A stretch of 64,000 nucleotides of DNA from Aeromonas simiae (GCF_000820125.1 NZ_CDBY01000050.1:1-64000); one strand, 5' to 3'. Shown: positions 29,710-40,963, counted from the stretch's first letter. Numbers and translations: made by a program. The notes: generated by a model from the letters alone, not told the origin.

Positions 29710-30468
29710 CTAGGCTGCGTCGTTACCGCGTTTGGATTGATTCAGGTAGTTCTGCAGCATGCTCTCGATGACTCGTGGATTCTGGCCATCCTGGATCCCC
29801 ATGATGGCATCGAGCACCAGAGTGCGGGTCAGACGCTCCTCGCCGCTACGCAGCTCAAGCTTGTCGGCGATGGGGATGGCGATCATGTTGGCCTCGATGG
29901 CCCCATACAGAGTGGTCAGCAGCGCCACCGCCATGGCCGGGCCGATCGACTTGGGATCGCTCATGTTCGAGAGCATGGCCACCAAGCCAACCAGGGTACC
30001 TATCATGCCCATCGCCGGCCCCAGATCCCCGAGCGTGCGAAACACCTTGATGGCGATGACGTGGCGCTCCGAGGTCAGTTCAATGTCTTTCTCCAGCACG
30101 GTACGCACCACTTCGGCATCGTGCCCATCCACCAGCATGTCGATCCCTTTTTTCATGAAAGGGTTGGGGATCTCGGCCGCCTCCAGCGCCAGAAAGCCCC
30201 CTTTGCGGGCGGCATCGGCCAGCTCGACCGCCTTAGCGATCAGCTCTTCAATCTTGTCGCCCTTATACATGAAGGCCTTGCCCGCCACCTTGAACGCCAG
30301 CAGAAACTGACTCAGGTTGAATTTCATCATGGCGATGAAGATCGACCCCAAAATGGTGATGTAAACGGAGGGCATATCCAGATACATGGTGACCGGACCA
30401 CCCAGTAACATGCCGTAAATCACCACGCCAAAACCCAGCACTATGCCAATCAGACTACCCAGATCCAC
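29710..30468 (-). CDS. pomA: Flagellar motor stator protein PomA (sodium type), GTG start
   Basis: A 252-residue membrane protein with four segments: two near the N-terminus and two at about 150-210 (GPAMGMIGTLVGLVAMLSNM; IGPAMAVALLTTLYGAIEAN). It forms the ion channel with PomB and contacts the rotor through the charged loop (about residues 80-130). The start is placed at GTG 30466-30468 (M-D-L-G-S-L-I-G), matching Vibrio PomA length and preceded by AGAGG seven bases upstream; 18 upstream in-frame codons are rejected. Confidence 0.93.
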   Translation of the reverse strand: MDLGSLIGIVLGFGVVIYGMLLGGPVTMYLDMPSVYITILGSIFIAMMKFNLSQFLLAFKVAGKAFMYKGDKIEELIAKAVELADAARKGGFLALEAAEIPNPFMKKGIDMLVDGHDAEVVRTVLEKDIELTSERHVIAIKVFRTLGDLGPAMGMIGTLVGLVAMLSNMSDPKSIGPAMAVALLTTLYGAIEANMIAIPIADKLELRSGEERLTRTLVLDAIMGIQDGQNPRVIESMLQNYLNQSKRGNDAA

Positions 30469-30678
30469 GCCAATACCTCTGTTGTTAGCAACTCGTGCAC
30501 TGCCTTGTTGAAAGATGGTCAAGCCCCTGACTGCGAAGCATCAGAGCGGTTCGCAGCAGGCGACTCAGGTTATCTATCGGCACCAATGCTGCCAAGTTTA
30601 TCCGAGTTCGCCTTTTCAGCCTCCCGCCGCTTCGGTGCAGGTGTTAATATAGGGCGATTTTTTCGCAGCCAGAGAGTG

Positions 30679-30933
30679 ATGATGGTCAGCAAGAAAAGTG
30701 ATCGCCTGAGTTTTGATGCCACCCTGGCGGAGTTGGAAGCCATCGTCCAGCAACTGGAACAGGGCTCGCTCCCCCTTGAGGAGGCCCTCAAGCAATTTGA
30801 ACAGGGCATCCATCTGGTGCGGGCAGGCCAGCAAAAGCTGGAGCAGGCCGAGCAGAAGATTCAGATCCTGATGGATGAGGCCAATGGCAACCCGCAGCTG
30901 GCCGATTTTCGGCCCGAGCAAGGAGAAGAGTGA
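30679..30933 (+). CDS. xseB: Exodeoxyribonuclease VII small subunit
   Basis: An 84-residue helical protein: SFDATLAELEAIVQQLEQGS, then LPLEEALKQFEQGIHLVRAG, typical of XseB. It forms exonuclease VII with XseA, encoded elsewhere. Two adjacent ATGs (30679 and 30682) follow AGAGAG; either may be used. The stop abuts the GTG of ispA, indicating translational coupling in the conserved xseB-ispA-dxs operon. Confidence 0.94.
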   Translation: MMVSKKSDRLSFDATLAELEAIVQQLEQGSLPLEEALKQFEQGIHLVRAGQQKLEQAEQKIQILMDEANGNPQLADFRPEQGEE

Positions 30934-31824
<891 letters not shown>

Positions 31825-31846
31825 GCGCCGGATAAGACTACATAAA

Positions 31847-33709
31847 ATGAGCGTCGACATTAGCCACTACCCCAACCTGGCCTTGGCCGATACCCCGATC
31901 GAGCTGAGATCCCTCCCCCGCGAGCGCCTGCCCCTGCTGTGCAACGAGCTGCGGGAATACCTGCTGCGCTCGGTGAGCCGCTCCAGCGGCCATCTCGCCT
32001 CTGGACTCGGCACCGTCGAACTGACCGTGGCACTGCACTATGTCTACAACACCCCATTCGATCGGCTGGTGTGGGATGTGGGCCATCAGGCCTATCCGCA
32101 CAAGATCCTGACCGGACGGCGCCATCGCATGCACACCATCCGCCAGAAAGATGGCCTGCACCCCTTCCCCTGGCGCGGCGAGAGTGAGTATGACGTGCTC
32201 AGCGTCGGCCACTCCAGCACCTCCATCGGGGCTGCCCTCGGCATGGCGGTCGCCGCCGAGGAGGAGGGGCTGGGTCGCAAGGTGGTGGCCATCATAGGTG
32301 ACGGCGCCCTGACCGCGGGGATGGCGTTCGAGGCCCTCAACCACGCCGGTGACGTGCACAAGGATCTGCTGGTGATCCTCAACGACAACGAGATGTCCAT
32401 CTCGGAAAATGTCGGTGCCCTCAACAACAATCTGGCCCGCTTGATGTCGGGCAAGCTCTATACCACCATCCGCGAGGGGGGCAAGAAGGTGCTCTCCGGG
32501 CTGCCCCCGGTGAAAGAGCTGGCCAAGCGCGCCGAGGAGCACCTCAAGGGGATGGTGGTGCCCGGCACCCTGTTCGAGGAGTTCGGCTTCAACTACATCG
32601 GCCCCATCGACGGCCACGACATCGACGCCCTGACGGAGACCCTGCGCAACATGCGCAGCCTCAAAGGGCCGCAGCTACTGCACGTCAAAACCAAGAAGGG
32701 CAAGGGCTACGAGCCGGCCGAGAAAGATCCCATCGGTTATCACGGGGTGCCCAAGTTCAACCCCGACGAGCACTCCCTGCCGAAAAGCGCCGGGGGCAAA
32801 CCGGGATTTTCCGCCATCTTCGGCCAGTGGCTGTGCGACATGGCGGCGCAGGATGAGCGCCTGATCGGCATCACTCCCGCCATGCGCGAGGGCTCGGGGC
32901 TGGTCAAGTTCAGCCAGCAATATCCTGGCCGCTACTTCGATGTGGCGATTGCCGAGCAGCACGCGGTCACCTTTGCCGCCGGCCTCGCCATCGAGAATAA
33001 AAAGCCGGTGGTCGCCATCTACTCGAGCTTCTTGCAACGGGCCTATGACCAAGTGATCCACGATGTGGCACTGCAAAACCTGCCGGTGCTGTTTGCCATC
33101 GACCGGGCAGGGCTGGTCGGCGCCGACGGCCCGACCCATCAGGGGGCGTTTGATATCAGCTTCCTGCGCACCGTACCCAACATGGTGATCATGACCCCCT
33201 CCGACGAGCGGGAGTGCCGTCTGATGCTCTCCACCGGCTACCATCACCATGGCCCCGCCGCGGTGCGCTATCCGCGCGGCAGCGGCAGCGGGGTCGAAGC
33301 CGGCCAGGATCTCGAGACCCTGCCCATCGGCAAGGGACGTGTGCTGCGCGAAGGCAAACGGATCGCCATCCTCGGCTTTGGCACCCTGCTGGCGCAGGCC
33401 CAACTCGCCGCCGAGGCGCTGGATGCCACCTTGGTCGACATGCGCTTCGTCAAGCCACTCGATGAGGCGCTGCTGCGCACGCTCGCCGAGCAACACGAGG
33501 TGCTGGTCACGGTCGAGGACAACGCCATCATGGGGGGCGCCGGCTCGGCGGTGAACGAGTTCCTGATGCGCGAGCGCCTGCTGCGCCCCGTCCTCAATCT
33601 GGGTCTGCCCGATCACTTCGTCGAGCAAGGCACCCAGGAGGAGATCTACGCCCTGCTCGGCCTCGATGCAGCCGGCATTCGCGCCGCCATCGAACGCTAT
33701 CTGGCTTGA
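31847..33709 (+). CDS. dxs: 1-deoxy-D-xylulose-5-phosphate synthase
   Basis: A 620-residue thiamine-diphosphate enzyme that condenses pyruvate and glyceraldehyde-3-P, the first step of the MEP isoprenoid pathway. TPP-binding [20 protein letters not shown] leads to NDN; the transketolase-like catalytic Glu is in [18 protein letters not shown]-terminal transketolase domain from about 495. Full length. It shares an operon with ispA, which uses the pathway product. Confidence 0.98.
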   Translation: MSVDISHYPNLALADTPIELRSLPRERLPLLCNELREYLLRSVSRSSGHLASGLGTVELTVALHYVYNTPFDRLVWDVGHQAYPHKILTGRRHRMHTIRQKDGLHPFPWRGESEYDVLSVGHSSTSIGAALGMAVAAEEEGLGRKVVAIIGDGALTAGMAFEALNHAGDVHKDLLVILNDNEMSISENVGALNNNLARLMSGKLYTTIREGGKKVLSGLPPVKELAKRAEEHLKGMVVPGTLFEEFGFNYIGPIDGHDIDALTETLRNMRSLKGPQLLHVKTKKGKGYEPAEKDPIGYHGVPKFNPDEHSLPKSAGGKPGFSAIFGQWLCDMAAQDERLIGITPAMREGSGLVKFSQQYPGRYFDVAIAEQHAVTFAAGLAIENKKPVVAIYSSFLQRAYDQVIHDVALQNLPVLFAIDRAGLVGADGPTHQGAFDISFLRTVPNMVIMTPSDERECRLMLSTGYHHHGPAAVRYPRGSGSGVEAGQDLETLPIGKGRVLREGKRIAILGFGTLLAQAQLAAEALDATLVDMRFVKPLDEALLRTLAEQHEVLVTVEDNAIMGGAGSAVNEFLMRERLLRPVLNLGLPDHFVEQGTQEEIYALLGLDAAGIRAAIERYLA

Positions 33710-33728
33710 TGGAGCGAGCGCAGTGACA

Positions 33729-33752
33729 ACGGGCCCACGGGCCCGTTTTTTT
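33729..33752 (+). terminator. Terminator of xseB-ispA-dxs
   Basis: ACGGGCC (33729-33735), short loop, GGCCCGT (33740-33746) followed by TTTTTT, 20 bp past the dxs stop. Confidence 0.85.
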
Positions 33753-33953
33753 ATGGCAAAGCCGGGCAACCCATGATGGGGATGCGCCTCAAATCAGGGG
33801 CTCCGCCTTGATGCGGCAACGCTGACCCAGCAGGCGCGCGGCGCGGCCAAACCTCGATGCCATGCCCCTGCTGCGGTGGGGCAACACCGACTCCAGACGG
33901 CCACGGCTCACCATCCGCAGTGAGCGCCTTTAGCGGGTCGTCGGCTGAAAAGA

Positions 33954-33979
33954 GCAAGGCCTCCCGAGGGAGGCCTTGC
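33954..33979 (-). terminator. Terminator of purC
   Basis: GCAAGGCCTC (33954-33963) and GAGGCCTTGC (33970-33979) form a perfect 10-bp stem (12 bp counting the inner CC/GG) with a small loop. On the minus strand it is followed by TCTTTTC. Confidence 0.75.
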
Positions 33980-33987
33980 CGCAGACA

Positions 33988-34003
33988 ATGCAAACGTTTG
34001 ATT
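33988..34003. promoter_or_regulatory. PurR-box-like palindrome just downstream of purC
   Basis: ATGCAAACGTTTGATT closely fits the PurR operator ACGCAAACGTTTNCNT, with two deviations outside the palindromic core. It sits between the purC stop (34019) and its terminator, not upstream of the gene, so its role is unclear. Confidence 0.4.
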
Positions 34004-34018
34004 TTGTTTGCCAAAAAA

Positions 34019-35119
34019 TCAGTCGATGAGACCGTAGCCGCTCAGGATATCGATGATCTCCTGCTTCGGGTTGGCGCACAGCTCAATCTTGTGGCCGACC
34101 ACCTTCTCGGCGATGCCGATGTAGGTGCGGGAGATGTCCATCATCACCTCAACCGGCAGCTGATTATCACGGGCCAGGGCGAAGCGCTCTTCCATGCGGT
34201 TCTTGTTGAGCAGGATGTCCGGGTCTGGGAAGTGGTTCAGCAGCCACTGGCGGAAGCCCTCTTTGGACTGCTCGACAATCTTGCCTTCGCGATGGGCCGC
34301 CCCATCCCAAATGCGGGAGCTGTCGGGAGTTCCCACCTCATCCATGTAGATGAGCTTCTCGTTGCCGGCGGCATCCTTGACGTAGCCAAACTCGAACTTG
34401 GTATCGACGAAGATCTGATCCAGCTGAGCCAGCGCCTCGCCGATCACGCCAAAGCCCTGTTTGAGCAGGGTCTCATAGCCATCGATATCCGCCGGGGAGC
34501 GAAATCCAAAGGCCGCATAGTGGCGCTCAAGGTCGGCGCGCGAGACGTTGACGTCATCGGCTTCCGGCACACCGTCCAGGCCGCGCAGGATCCCCTTGGT
34601 GGAGGGGGTGATGAGCAGCTCGGGCAGCTTCTGATCCTTAGTGAGCCCCTCCGGCAGGGTGATGCCGCAGAACTCGCGCTCACCATTCTGGTAGGCACGC
34701 CACATGGAGCCGGTGATGTACTGGCGGGCAATCGCCTCGACCAGCACCGGGCTCGCCTTCTGCACGATCCAGACGAAGGGGTGCGGAATGTCGAGGATGT
34801 GGCTGTCGGCCAGCCCCTGCTCCTTGAACAGCTTGAACCAGTGGCTGGAGATGGCGTTGAGCGCCGCGCCCTTGCCGGGGACGCCAGCCAACCCCTCTTC
34901 TCCCTGCCAGATGCAGTCAAAGGCAGAGATGCGGTCACTGATCACCATGATGGCGAGCGGGGTGTCGGCCGGGACGTTATAACCCTTTTCACGGATGAGG
35001 CGTGCACTGTCCTCGGCAGTCAGCCAGTAGACGCTGCGAACCTTGCCGGAGTGGACGGGACGGTCGGTGCGGATCGGCAGATCGTCATTCACCGCCAATA
35101 CTTTGTCTGCAAGACTCAT
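34019..35119 (-). CDS. purC: Phosphoribosylaminoimidazolesuccinocarboxamide (SAICAR) synthase
   Basis: A 366-residue enzyme of purine synthesis joining CAIR and aspartate. Conserved [26 protein letters not shown] and [17 protein letters not shown]. The length fits the long PurC form of Vibrio-type bacteria rather than the 237-residue E. coli form. The start at 35119 ([10 protein letters not shown]) is the first with family similarity; the upstream open frame overlaps bamC. It follows bamC after a terminator hairpin. Confidence 0.95.
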   Translation of the reverse strand: MSLADKVLAVNDDLPIRTDRPVHSGKVRSVYWLTAEDSARLIREKGYNVPADTPLAIMVISDRISAFDCIWQGEEGLAGVPGKGAALNAISSHWFKLFKEQGLADSHILDIPHPFVWIVQKASPVLVEAIARQYITGSMWRAYQNGEREFCGITLPEGLTKDQKLPELLITPSTKGILRGLDGVPEADDVNVSRADLERHYAAFGFRSPADIDGYETLLKQGFGVIGEALAQLDQIFVDTKFEFGYVKDAAGNEKLIYMDEVGTPDSSRIWDGAAHREGKIVEQSKEGFRQWLLNHFPDPDILLNKNRMEERFALARDNQLPVEVMMDISRTYIGIAEKVVGHKIELCANPKQEIIDILSGYGLID

Positions 35120-35151
35120 GGTATTAACACTTCCTGTTTGTGGGAGGGAAC

Positions 35152-35178
35152 AAAACAGGGGCACAAGGCCCCTGTTTT
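35152..35178 (-). terminator. Terminator between bamC and purC
   Basis: An 11-bp stem, AAAACAGGGGC at 35152-35162 and GCCCCTGTTTT at 35168-35178. It touches the bamC stop codon and has T-rich ends on both strands. Confidence 0.75.
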
Positions 35179-36287
35179 TATTCGGATTGCTCTGCCAGCG
35201 CCTTGGCGAAGGCCTGGGAAAGCGTGATGTGCATCTGCGACACCACATCGGACTTGACCGGCTTCTTGTCCTCGTCGAACAGCGTGATGGAGGTCTTGCC
35301 CCCCGCCATTTCGCCAAGCTGGAAGCGGTACTTGCCCTCCTCCAGCTTGAACGGCTCGCCGCCGATCCCGCTCCAGAAGCCCTTACCCGGATCGTCATAC
35401 TCGACGTCGATCCAGCCGAGCGACTGCTGGGAGTCCTTGATGGTGAAACCATAGCGCGGCAGCATGCGATTCATCCGCTGCCAGACCTGATCGAACGGGG
35501 CGTCGGCCACCCAGGCACTCAGGTCATTGTTATCAAAGCCCAGCGCCAGGCCCATGCCTTCGGTCGACTTGTGCTGATCACGCGCCTTGATCTGCTGGTC
35601 GTAGTAGAGGCTGAACTGGTTCAACGCCCGCACCGCATAACGGCGAGCCTCGGCCTCGCTCAGGGTGGTGCGGGTCTCGCCGTCGACGATCTCCTCATGC
35701 TCCACCACCTTGGCCGTCACATTGATGCCATGGCGCACCGGATCGGCCTTGAGGCTGAACAGGTAACGCTGACGGATCTGGAAGTCGTCGTCTTCTTCGC
35801 CCCAGCCATCCAGCACGGCGGTGTTGCTAAACCAGCCGGTCTCCAGGGTGCCGGCAGCGCGATCGAGCTGCTCGGTGGTGACCTTGTATTTGGCGAGGAA
35901 GTTCATCAGGAAGGCCCAGGCATCGCTGCTCACATCCTGTGAGGTGCTCAAGGCATAGAAGGAGACGGTCGGATCGCCGCTGCTCTGCACTACCTGACTA
36001 CCGGGTACCACGGTCAGCAACTGAGCCGGTGGACGCACATCCACGGCCGCACCGACAGGGCCCTCACGATTGCCCTCGGGCAGGGGAGGCACATCGTAGT
36101 CGCTGCTAAAGCGGGGGGCCTGCAAACCGGCAGGCACCAAGAAGGCACGCCCTTCCAGCTTGGCCTCCTCGTAATCGAAACCGCGGTTGGCCATCTTACG
36201 TTCGGCCGGGCTGCTGCAGCCAGCCACGACAGCCAGGCTGAGCAGGGCCAGCCCCGCAGTGCGTACTCTTCCGTTTGCTTTAGACAC
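35178..36287 (-). CDS. bamC: Outer-membrane protein assembly factor BamC
   Basis: A 369-residue lipoprotein of the BAM complex. Lipobox LAVVAGC (Cys 24), an unstructured N-terminal BamD-binding segment, then two helix-grip domains; the second holds [21 protein letters not shown] place the start at GTG 36285-36287; TTG at 36293 is also possible. Either way it overlaps the end of dapA by a few bases, indicating coupling, as dapA-bamC are adjacent in E. coli. Confidence 0.93.
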   Translation of the reverse strand: MSKANGRVRTAGLALLSLAVVAGCSSPAERKMANRGFDYEEAKLEGRAFLVPAGLQAPRFSSDYDVPPLPEGNREGPVGAAVDVRPPAQLLTVVPGSQVVQSSGDPTVSFYALSTSQDVSSDAWAFLMNFLAKYKVTTEQLDRAAGTLETGWFSNTAVLDGWGEEDDDFQIRQRYLFSLKADPVRHGINVTAKVVEHEEIVDGETRTTLSEAEARRYAVRALNQFSLYYDQQIKARDQHKSTEGMGLALGFDNNDLSAWVADAPFDQVWQRMNRMLPRYGFTIKDSQQSLGWIDVEYDDPGKGFWSGIGGEPFKLEEGKYRFQLGEMAGGKTSITLFDEDKKPVKSDVVSQMHITLSQAFAKALAEQSE

Positions 36288-37167
36288 TCGCAATCAACTC
36301 CGCAGTCTGCAGCGTCTGGCGCATCGCCGCCTCCCCCTCCGGGGTCAGGTCAGTGAGCGGCAGGCGCAGGGTCGCCGAGGCGATCAGACCAAGCTGGGCG
36401 CAGGCCCACTTGACCGGGATCGGGCTCGGCTCGATGAACAGGGTCCGGTGCAGCGGCATCAACCTCTCGTTGATGGCCCGGGCGGCATCGGCCTCCCGAG
36501 CCAGCGCGGCACGGCACATGTCGCGCATCAGGGCCGCTGCAATGTTGGAGGTCACGGAGATCACCCCGTCCCCTCCTTGCAACATGAAATCACACGCCGA
36601 GGCGTCATCACCACTGTACAGCGCAAACCCCGGACCGCACAGCTCGCGCAGCAAGGGTGTGCGGGTCAGATCGCCGGTGGCCTCCTTGAGGCCGATGATG
36701 TTGGCGTGGCCAGCCAGACGCCCTACCGTTTCCGGTTTGAGGTCACAGGCTGTTCGGCCGGGCACATTATAAAGGATCTGAGGCAGACCACTAGCGTCGG
36801 CAATCGCGCTGTAGTGGCGATAGAGCCCTTCCTGGGTCGGCTTGTTGTAATAAGGGGTGACGGAGAGGCCGGCCACCACCCCACTTTGCTCGAAGCGGCG
36901 CGACAGCGCGATGGCATGAGCGGTGCTGTTGGAGCCGCAACCGGCGATGACCGGAATGCGCCCGGCGGCCAGCTCGACCGTCTTCTCGACCACGGCGATG
37001 TGCTCGGCCTCGGTCAGCGTCACCGACTCGCCGGTCGTGCCGACGGCAACGATAGCCGTGGTGCCGCTTGCCACATGATATTCGACCAGATGAGCCAGGC
37101 TGGCCCAGTCCACCTCGCCGGTGGGCAACATGGGGGTGACGAGTGCGACAAGACTACCGCTAAGCAT
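36280..37167 (-). CDS. dapA: 4-hydroxy-tetrahydrodipicolinate synthase
   Basis: A 295-residue TIM-barrel aldolase condensing pyruvate and aspartate semialdehyde toward lysine and diaminopimelate. GTTGES phosphate loop, catalytic Tyr in YNVPGRT, Schiff-base Lys in [15 protein letters not shown] precedes ATG 37167. It is divergent from gcvR and translationally linked to bamC, as in E. coli. Confidence 0.97.
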   Translation of the reverse strand: MLSGSLVALVTPMLPTGEVDWASLAHLVEYHVASGTTAIVAVGTTGESVTLTEAEHIAVVEKTVELAAGRIPVIAGCGSNSTAHAIALSRRFEQSGVVAGLSVTPYYNKPTQEGLYRHYSAIADASGLPQILYNVPGRTACDLKPETVGRLAGHANIIGLKEATGDLTRTPLLRELCGPGFALYSGDDASACDFMLQGGDGVISVTSNIAAALMRDMCRAALAREADAARAINERLMPLHRTLFIEPSPIPVKWACAQLGLIASATLRLPLTDLTPEGEAAMRQTLQTAELIASV

Positions 37168-37282
37168 GGACTTTTCTCCCGAAATTCAGGGCCGTAATGG
37201 TAAAGTGCGGCTACCGCAAAAACAAGGAGCCACGGTGGCAAGCGTGCTACCATGGGCCAAATTTCAGGACGAGATAAGACTC

Positions 37283-37816
37283 ATGACCCACTACCTGGTA
37301 GTGACCGCCATCGGCTCCGACCGACCCGGCATCGTCAGCGAGGTGACCCGTCATGTCGCTGACTGTGGCTGCAACATCGTCGACAGCCGGCTGGGTATCT
37401 TCGGACAGGAGTTCACCTTCATCATGCTGCTGTCGGGTAACTGGAACAGTTTGATGCAACTCGAGATCACCCTGCCCCTGCGCAGTCAGGAGTGGGATCT
37501 CATCACCATGATGAAACGCACCGAGCGTCATCAACCCCGTGACTACCCGCTCTCCGCCGAGGCGCAACTCCTTATCCGTGACGAGCCGGGCATCGTCTGC
37601 CGCTGCACCCAGCACTTCAGCCAGCACGGCTGGGACATTCACGCCATGCAGTCGGAGACCATAGAGCAGACGCCCTATAACCTGCTGCGCGCCACCTTCG
37701 AGCTCAAGCTCGCCGTCGGCGAGAGCCATCTCGATCACGAGACCGCCTTCGCCGACTTCTGTCGTGAACTCGGTGCAGAATCGTTCCGCTTCGCCCTCAC
37801 ACGGCGCCATAACTGA
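37283..37816 (+). CDS. gcvR: Glycine cleavage system transcriptional repressor GcvR
   Basis: A 177-residue protein of two ACT domains (about 5-80 and 90-170): YLVVTAIGSDRPGIVSEVTR and LLIRDEPGIVCRCTQHFSQH. GcvR has no DNA-binding domain; in E. coli it binds GcvA and blocks activation of gcvTHP when glycine is low. The start at MTHYLVVTAIG follows the family; an upstream open extension overlaps dapA. It lies between dapA and bcp as in E. coli. Confidence 0.95.
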   Translation: MTHYLVVTAIGSDRPGIVSEVTRHVADCGCNIVDSRLGIFGQEFTFIMLLSGNWNSLMQLEITLPLRSQEWDLITMMKRTERHQPRDYPLSAEAQLLIRDEPGIVCRCTQHFSQHGWDIHAMQSETIEQTPYNLLRATFELKLAVGESHLDHETAFADFCRELGAESFRFALTRRHN

Positions 37817-37830
37817 ACAAAGGAGCAGCC

Positions 37831-38298
37831 ATGCCTATACTGCAAGCCGGAGCCAAGGCTCCCGACTTTACCCTGCCGGATCAGAACGGCACGCCAGTCT
37901 CCCTCAGCGATCTCCACGGCAGGAAGGTACTGGTCTACTTCTACCCCAAGGCCATGACGCCGGGCTGCACCACCCAGGCCTGCGGCCTGCGAGACACCCG
38001 CAGCGAACTCGACGCCCACAATCTGGTCGTGCTCGGCATCAGCCCGGATGCCCCGCAGCGCCTGAAGAAATTTGCCGAACGCGACGGCCTCAACTTCACC
38101 CTGCTCGCCGACGAAGATCATGCGGTAGCCGACGCCTTTGGTGTGTGGGGCCCCAAGAAGTTCATGGGCCGGGAGTATGACGGCATTCATCGCATCAGCT
38201 TCCTCATCGATGAGCAGGGGCAGATCGCCCATGTCTTCGACAAGTTCAAGACCAGCAACCACCATCAGGTGGTGCTCGACTATCTGGCTGGCCGCTGA
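37831..38298 (+). CDS. bcp: Thioredoxin-dependent thiol peroxidase (peroxiredoxin Bcp)
   Basis: A 155-residue peroxiredoxin that reduces hydroperoxides. Peroxidatic Cys 46 and nearby resolving Cys 51 in TPGCTTQACGLRD, with KVLVYFYPKAMTPGC upstream; the short C-x4-C spacing is typical of the E. coli type. It starts 14 bp after gcvR with RBS AAAGGAG, so the two are probably co-transcribed. Confidence 0.96.
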   Translation: MPILQAGAKAPDFTLPDQNGTPVSLSDLHGRKVLVYFYPKAMTPGCTTQACGLRDTRSELDAHNLVVLGISPDAPQRLKKFAERDGLNFTLLADEDHAVADAFGVWGPKKFMGREYDGIHRISFLIDEQGQIAHVFDKFKTSNHHQVVLDYLAGR

Positions 38299-38305
38299 TG
38301 TCACA

Positions 38306-38328
38306 GGGGGCCCTCACCGGCCCCCTTC
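38306..38328 (+). terminator. Terminator after bcp
   Basis: GGGGGCC (38306-38312) and GGCCCCC (38319-38325) with a six-base loop, followed by TTC. Confidence 0.6.
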
Positions 38329-38432
38329 ATGCCCTGCCTGCCTATCTGCCACTCCTGCCCCCCCAGATCAAAAAAACCATCCCAGATGTGAGTTATGGTG
38401 TCTGCAGACTCCATTTCCAGTGAGACCGCATC

Positions 38433-38933
38433 ATGAACATGAGCCACACCGAGCGCCTGATCCTGAGCAACCAGTATGAGATCTTAAGCAAGCTCAATCC
38501 GGAGCAGGCTGACTTCTACCAAAGAGCCAAGACCATCATCGAGCGCGGCTACTGCCTGCAACTGCTGGAGCTGGAGAAATCCTTCGGTCATCTGGAGCGC
38601 GACACCTGCCAGGAGGTGATCGACACCCTCGAGATGCACCACGCCATGATGGTCTCTTTCGAGAATCTGCCGGCCACCGAACAAGCGGAGTTCACCCCCG
38701 CCCGCTTCAAGTTCAATGGCTACAGCCGCAGTCAGGAGCGAGAGCTGGCCGACTACGTCTGCTTCCTGCTCGAGGTGGACAAGCGCTTCCCCGAGGTGGA
38801 TTGCCCGTGCGAAGAGCTCTCGAGCGACATCGCCATGCGTGACAAGTATCAGCGTATGCTGGCGGCATGGCGGGATTGCCCGCGCAGCTACAAGCTGTCG
38901 ATCCAGGAGCTGCGCAAAATCCTCAATGCCTGA
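38433..38933 (+). CDS. yfbU: YfbU family protein
   Basis: A 166-residue protein with the YfbU signature (RLILSNQYEILSKLNPEQAD; ERGYCLQLLELEKSFGHLER; KYQRMLAAWRDCPRSYKLS). Biochemical function is not established. ATG at 38433 or 38439 may start it; the first gives the same N-terminal length as E. coli. It is convergent with yfbV and next to ackA as in E. coli. Confidence 0.92.
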   Translation: MNMSHTERLILSNQYEILSKLNPEQADFYQRAKTIIERGYCLQLLELEKSFGHLERDTCQEVIDTLEMHHAMMVSFENLPATEQAEFTPARFKFNGYSRSQERELADYVCFLLEVDKRFPEVDCPCEELSSDIAMRDKYQRMLAAWRDCPRSYKLSIQELRKILNA

Positions 38934-38944
38934 TGCAGATCAGA

Positions 38945-38966
38945 AAAGGCGCCCTCGGGCGCCTTT
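38945..38966. terminator. Bidirectional terminator between yfbU and yfbV
   Basis: AAAGGCGCCC (38945-38954) and GGGCGCCTTT (38957-38966), a perfect 10-bp inverted repeat. Confidence 0.75.
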
Positions 38967-38982
38967 ATGCTATGCAGCGGTG

Positions 38983-39420
38983 TTACTCAAACAGGAAGGT
39001 CTTGTCGAGCTTGTCAAAGGCCGCCTTGAGGGTATCGGCCAGCTCCTGGTAGCGCGGTTTAGCCACCAGTTTGCGGGAAATGCCGGCCTGCTCGCGCATC
39101 TTTTCGTTGATTTCGCGGTACCAGAGCGCCAGCGAGGGAGGCAGCGGTGTCTCGGCCCTGCGCCCCAGCCAATAGAAGCCTTGCAACGGCATGCTGAGCA
39201 GGAAGATGACCGAGGTGAGCACAGAGGGCCAGTAGGCGGCATCGCCAAACTGGAACTGCAACATCAAACAGATGACCACGATGGGGGGCAGCACCCGGAT
39301 ACCATACTCGATAGCGAGAATGATGCGATTTTCCGGGAACAGGGCATTGAGTTCGGGGCGGCGTGGCCACACCGCCAGATAGTGGCGCCCACGCTGTAAT
39401 TTACTTCCAATTATGCTCAT
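38983..39420 (-). CDS. yfbV: YfbV family inner-membrane protein
   Basis: A 145-residue protein with two membrane segments (about 38-57 and 66-86: YGIRVLPPIVVICLMLQFQF; YWPSVLTSVIFLLSMPLQGF) and a cytosolic C-terminal helix. Signature WPRRPELNALFPENRII and QGFYWLGRRAETPLPPSL. E. coli YfbV has been linked to insulation of the terminus macrodomain; whether that applies here is unknown. It is divergent from ackA. Confidence 0.92.
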   Translation of the reverse strand: MSIIGSKLQRGRHYLAVWPRRPELNALFPENRIILAIEYGIRVLPPIVVICLMLQFQFGDAAYWPSVLTSVIFLLSMPLQGFYWLGRRAETPLPPSLALWYREINEKMREQAGISRKLVAKPRYQELADTLKAAFDKLDKTFLFE

Positions 39421-39509
39421 GACTGCCTACCTCCCGCCGCCAAAACCAACACTGAAGGCGTAAAACCTCAACTTAATTTGATGCAGGCCAACTATCATTG
39501 AGGATGACT

Positions 39510-39538
39510 TTGTTATTTTCCAACATTCAGGTTATCCT
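39510..39538 (+). promoter_or_regulatory. Candidate ackA promoter
   Basis: TTGTTA (39510-39515), exact 17-bp spacer, TATCCT (39533-39538), in the 302-bp yfbV-ackA intergenic region, implying a leader of about 175 nt. Nothing else stands out in this region; the short open frame at 39498-39710 overlaps the promoter and is probably not a gene. Confidence 0.5.
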
Positions 39539-39722
39539 CTACGCGCCTTTTCGTGCGTGTCTGGCGCCGCCAGCAACGCCCGTCATCGGAGCCTTGTCTT
39601 CACTATACAGGGCAACGGCTGCAAAATGCCAATCCTCCCGATGGCTCAACTACCTGAAACGTCAGACGCCCCGCGCCCGGGCCGGACGCCTGTACAAACC
39701 CAACCTGTAATAGGATGAATTC

Positions 39723-40925
39723 ATGAGTAAGCTGGTTCTTGTTCTTAACTGTGGCAGCTCTTCCCTGAAGTTTGCGGTCATCGACGCCAATACCGGTGAT
39801 GACCTGCTCTCCGGCCTGGCCGAATGCTTCAACCTCGAAGACGCCCGCATCAAGTGGAAGCTGAACGGCGAGAAAGGCAACGCCGATCTGGGCGCCGGAG
39901 CCGCTCACCAGGAAGCCCTGGACTTCATCGTTCACAAGATCCTGCCGCTCAACCCGGCTCTGGCTGAAAACCTTATCGCCATCGGCCACCGAATCGTGCA
40001 TGGCGGCGAGCGTTTCACCGCCTCCGTCGTGATCAGCGACGACGTGATCGCCGGCATCGAAGCCGCCATTCCGTACGCTCCGCTGCACAACCCGGCCCAC
40101 CTGGTTGGCATCCGTGCCGCCCTCAAGGTATTCCCGCACCTGGCTGACAAGAACGTGGCCGTATTCGACACCGCCTTCCACCAGACCATGCCGGAAGAGG
40201 CCTACCTGTACGCCCTGCCGTACAAGCTCTACAAAGAGAACGGCATCCGTCGCTACGGTGCCCACGGCACCTCCCACCGCTACATTGCCGGTGAAGCGGC
40301 CCAGATCCTCGGTAAGGATCTCTCCGAGCTGAACATCATCAACTGCCACCTGGGCAACGGTGCTTCCGTCTGTGCCATCAAGAATGGCCAGTCCGTCGAT
40401 ACCTCTATGGGTCTGACCCCGCTGGAAGGCCTGGTGATGGGCACCCGTTCCGGTGACATCGATCCGGCTATCATCTTCTTCCTGCACGACAAGCTGGGTT
40501 ACTCCGTCAACGAGATCAACACCATGCTGACCAAGGAATCCGGCCTGCTGGGTCTGACCGAGGTCACTTCCGACTGCCGTTATGTCGAAGACAACTACGA
40601 CAGCAAGGAAGAAGCCAAGCGCGCCATGGACGTGTTCTGCTACCGTCTGGCCAAGTATGTCGGTTCCTACGCCGCCGCCATGGCCGGTCGTCTGGACGCC
40701 GTGGTCTTCACCGGTGGTATCGGTGAGAACTCCGCCCCGATCCGTGAAATCACCCTCAAGAAGCTGGCTCTGCTGGGCTTCGACATCGATCACGATGCCA
40801 ACCTGGCCGCCCGTTTCGGCAAGGGTGGCGAGATCTCCAAGCCGGGCAGCACCAAGGCCCTGGTGATCCCGACCAACGAGGAGTGGGTGATCGCCCACGA
40901 TGCGCTGGAACTGGTCGGCGCCTAA
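39723..40925 (+). CDS. ackA: Acetate kinase
   Basis: A 400-residue enzyme interconverting acetyl-phosphate + ADP and acetate + ATP. Family signatures [13 protein letters not shown] near the start and [25 protein letters not shown] and [14 protein letters not shown] bind nucleotide. RBS AGGA precedes the ATG. It is followed by pta. Codon use is strongly biased, as for a highly expressed gene. Confidence 0.98.
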   Translation: MSKLVLVLNCGSSSLKFAVIDANTGDDLLSGLAECFNLEDARIKWKLNGEKGNADLGAGAAHQEALDFIVHKILPLNPALAENLIAIGHRIVHGGERFTASVVISDDVIAGIEAAIPYAPLHNPAHLVGIRAALKVFPHLADKNVAVFDTAFHQTMPEEAYLYALPYKLYKENGIRRYGAHGTSHRYIAGEAAQILGKDLSELNIINCHLGNGASVCAIKNGQSVDTSMGLTPLEGLVMGTRSGDIDPAIIFFLHDKLGYSVNEINTMLTKESGLLGLTEVTSDCRYVEDNYDSKEEAKRAMDVFCYRLAKYVGSYAAAMAGRLDAVVFTGGIGENSAPIREITLKKLALLGFDIDHDANLAARFGKGGEISKPGSTKALVIPTNEEWVIAHDALELVGA

Positions 40926-40939
40926 TTTCGCTGTAATGC

Positions 40940-40963
40940 AAGGCCGCCCAAGGGCGGCCTTTT
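40940..40963 (+). terminator. Terminator/attenuator between ackA and pta
   Basis: AAGGCCGCCC (40940-40949), AA, GGGCGGCCTT (40952-40961) followed by TT. It should lower pta expression relative to ackA. Confidence 0.7.

Noticed and set aside
33751-34014. Leftward open frame between dxs and purC
   Set aside because: It spans the purC and dxs terminators, has no ribosome site and resembles nothing known.
39498-39710. 70-codon rightward open frame upstream of ackA
   Set aside because: It overlaps the best -35/-10 pair for ackA and has no Shine-Dalgarno or recognisable product.
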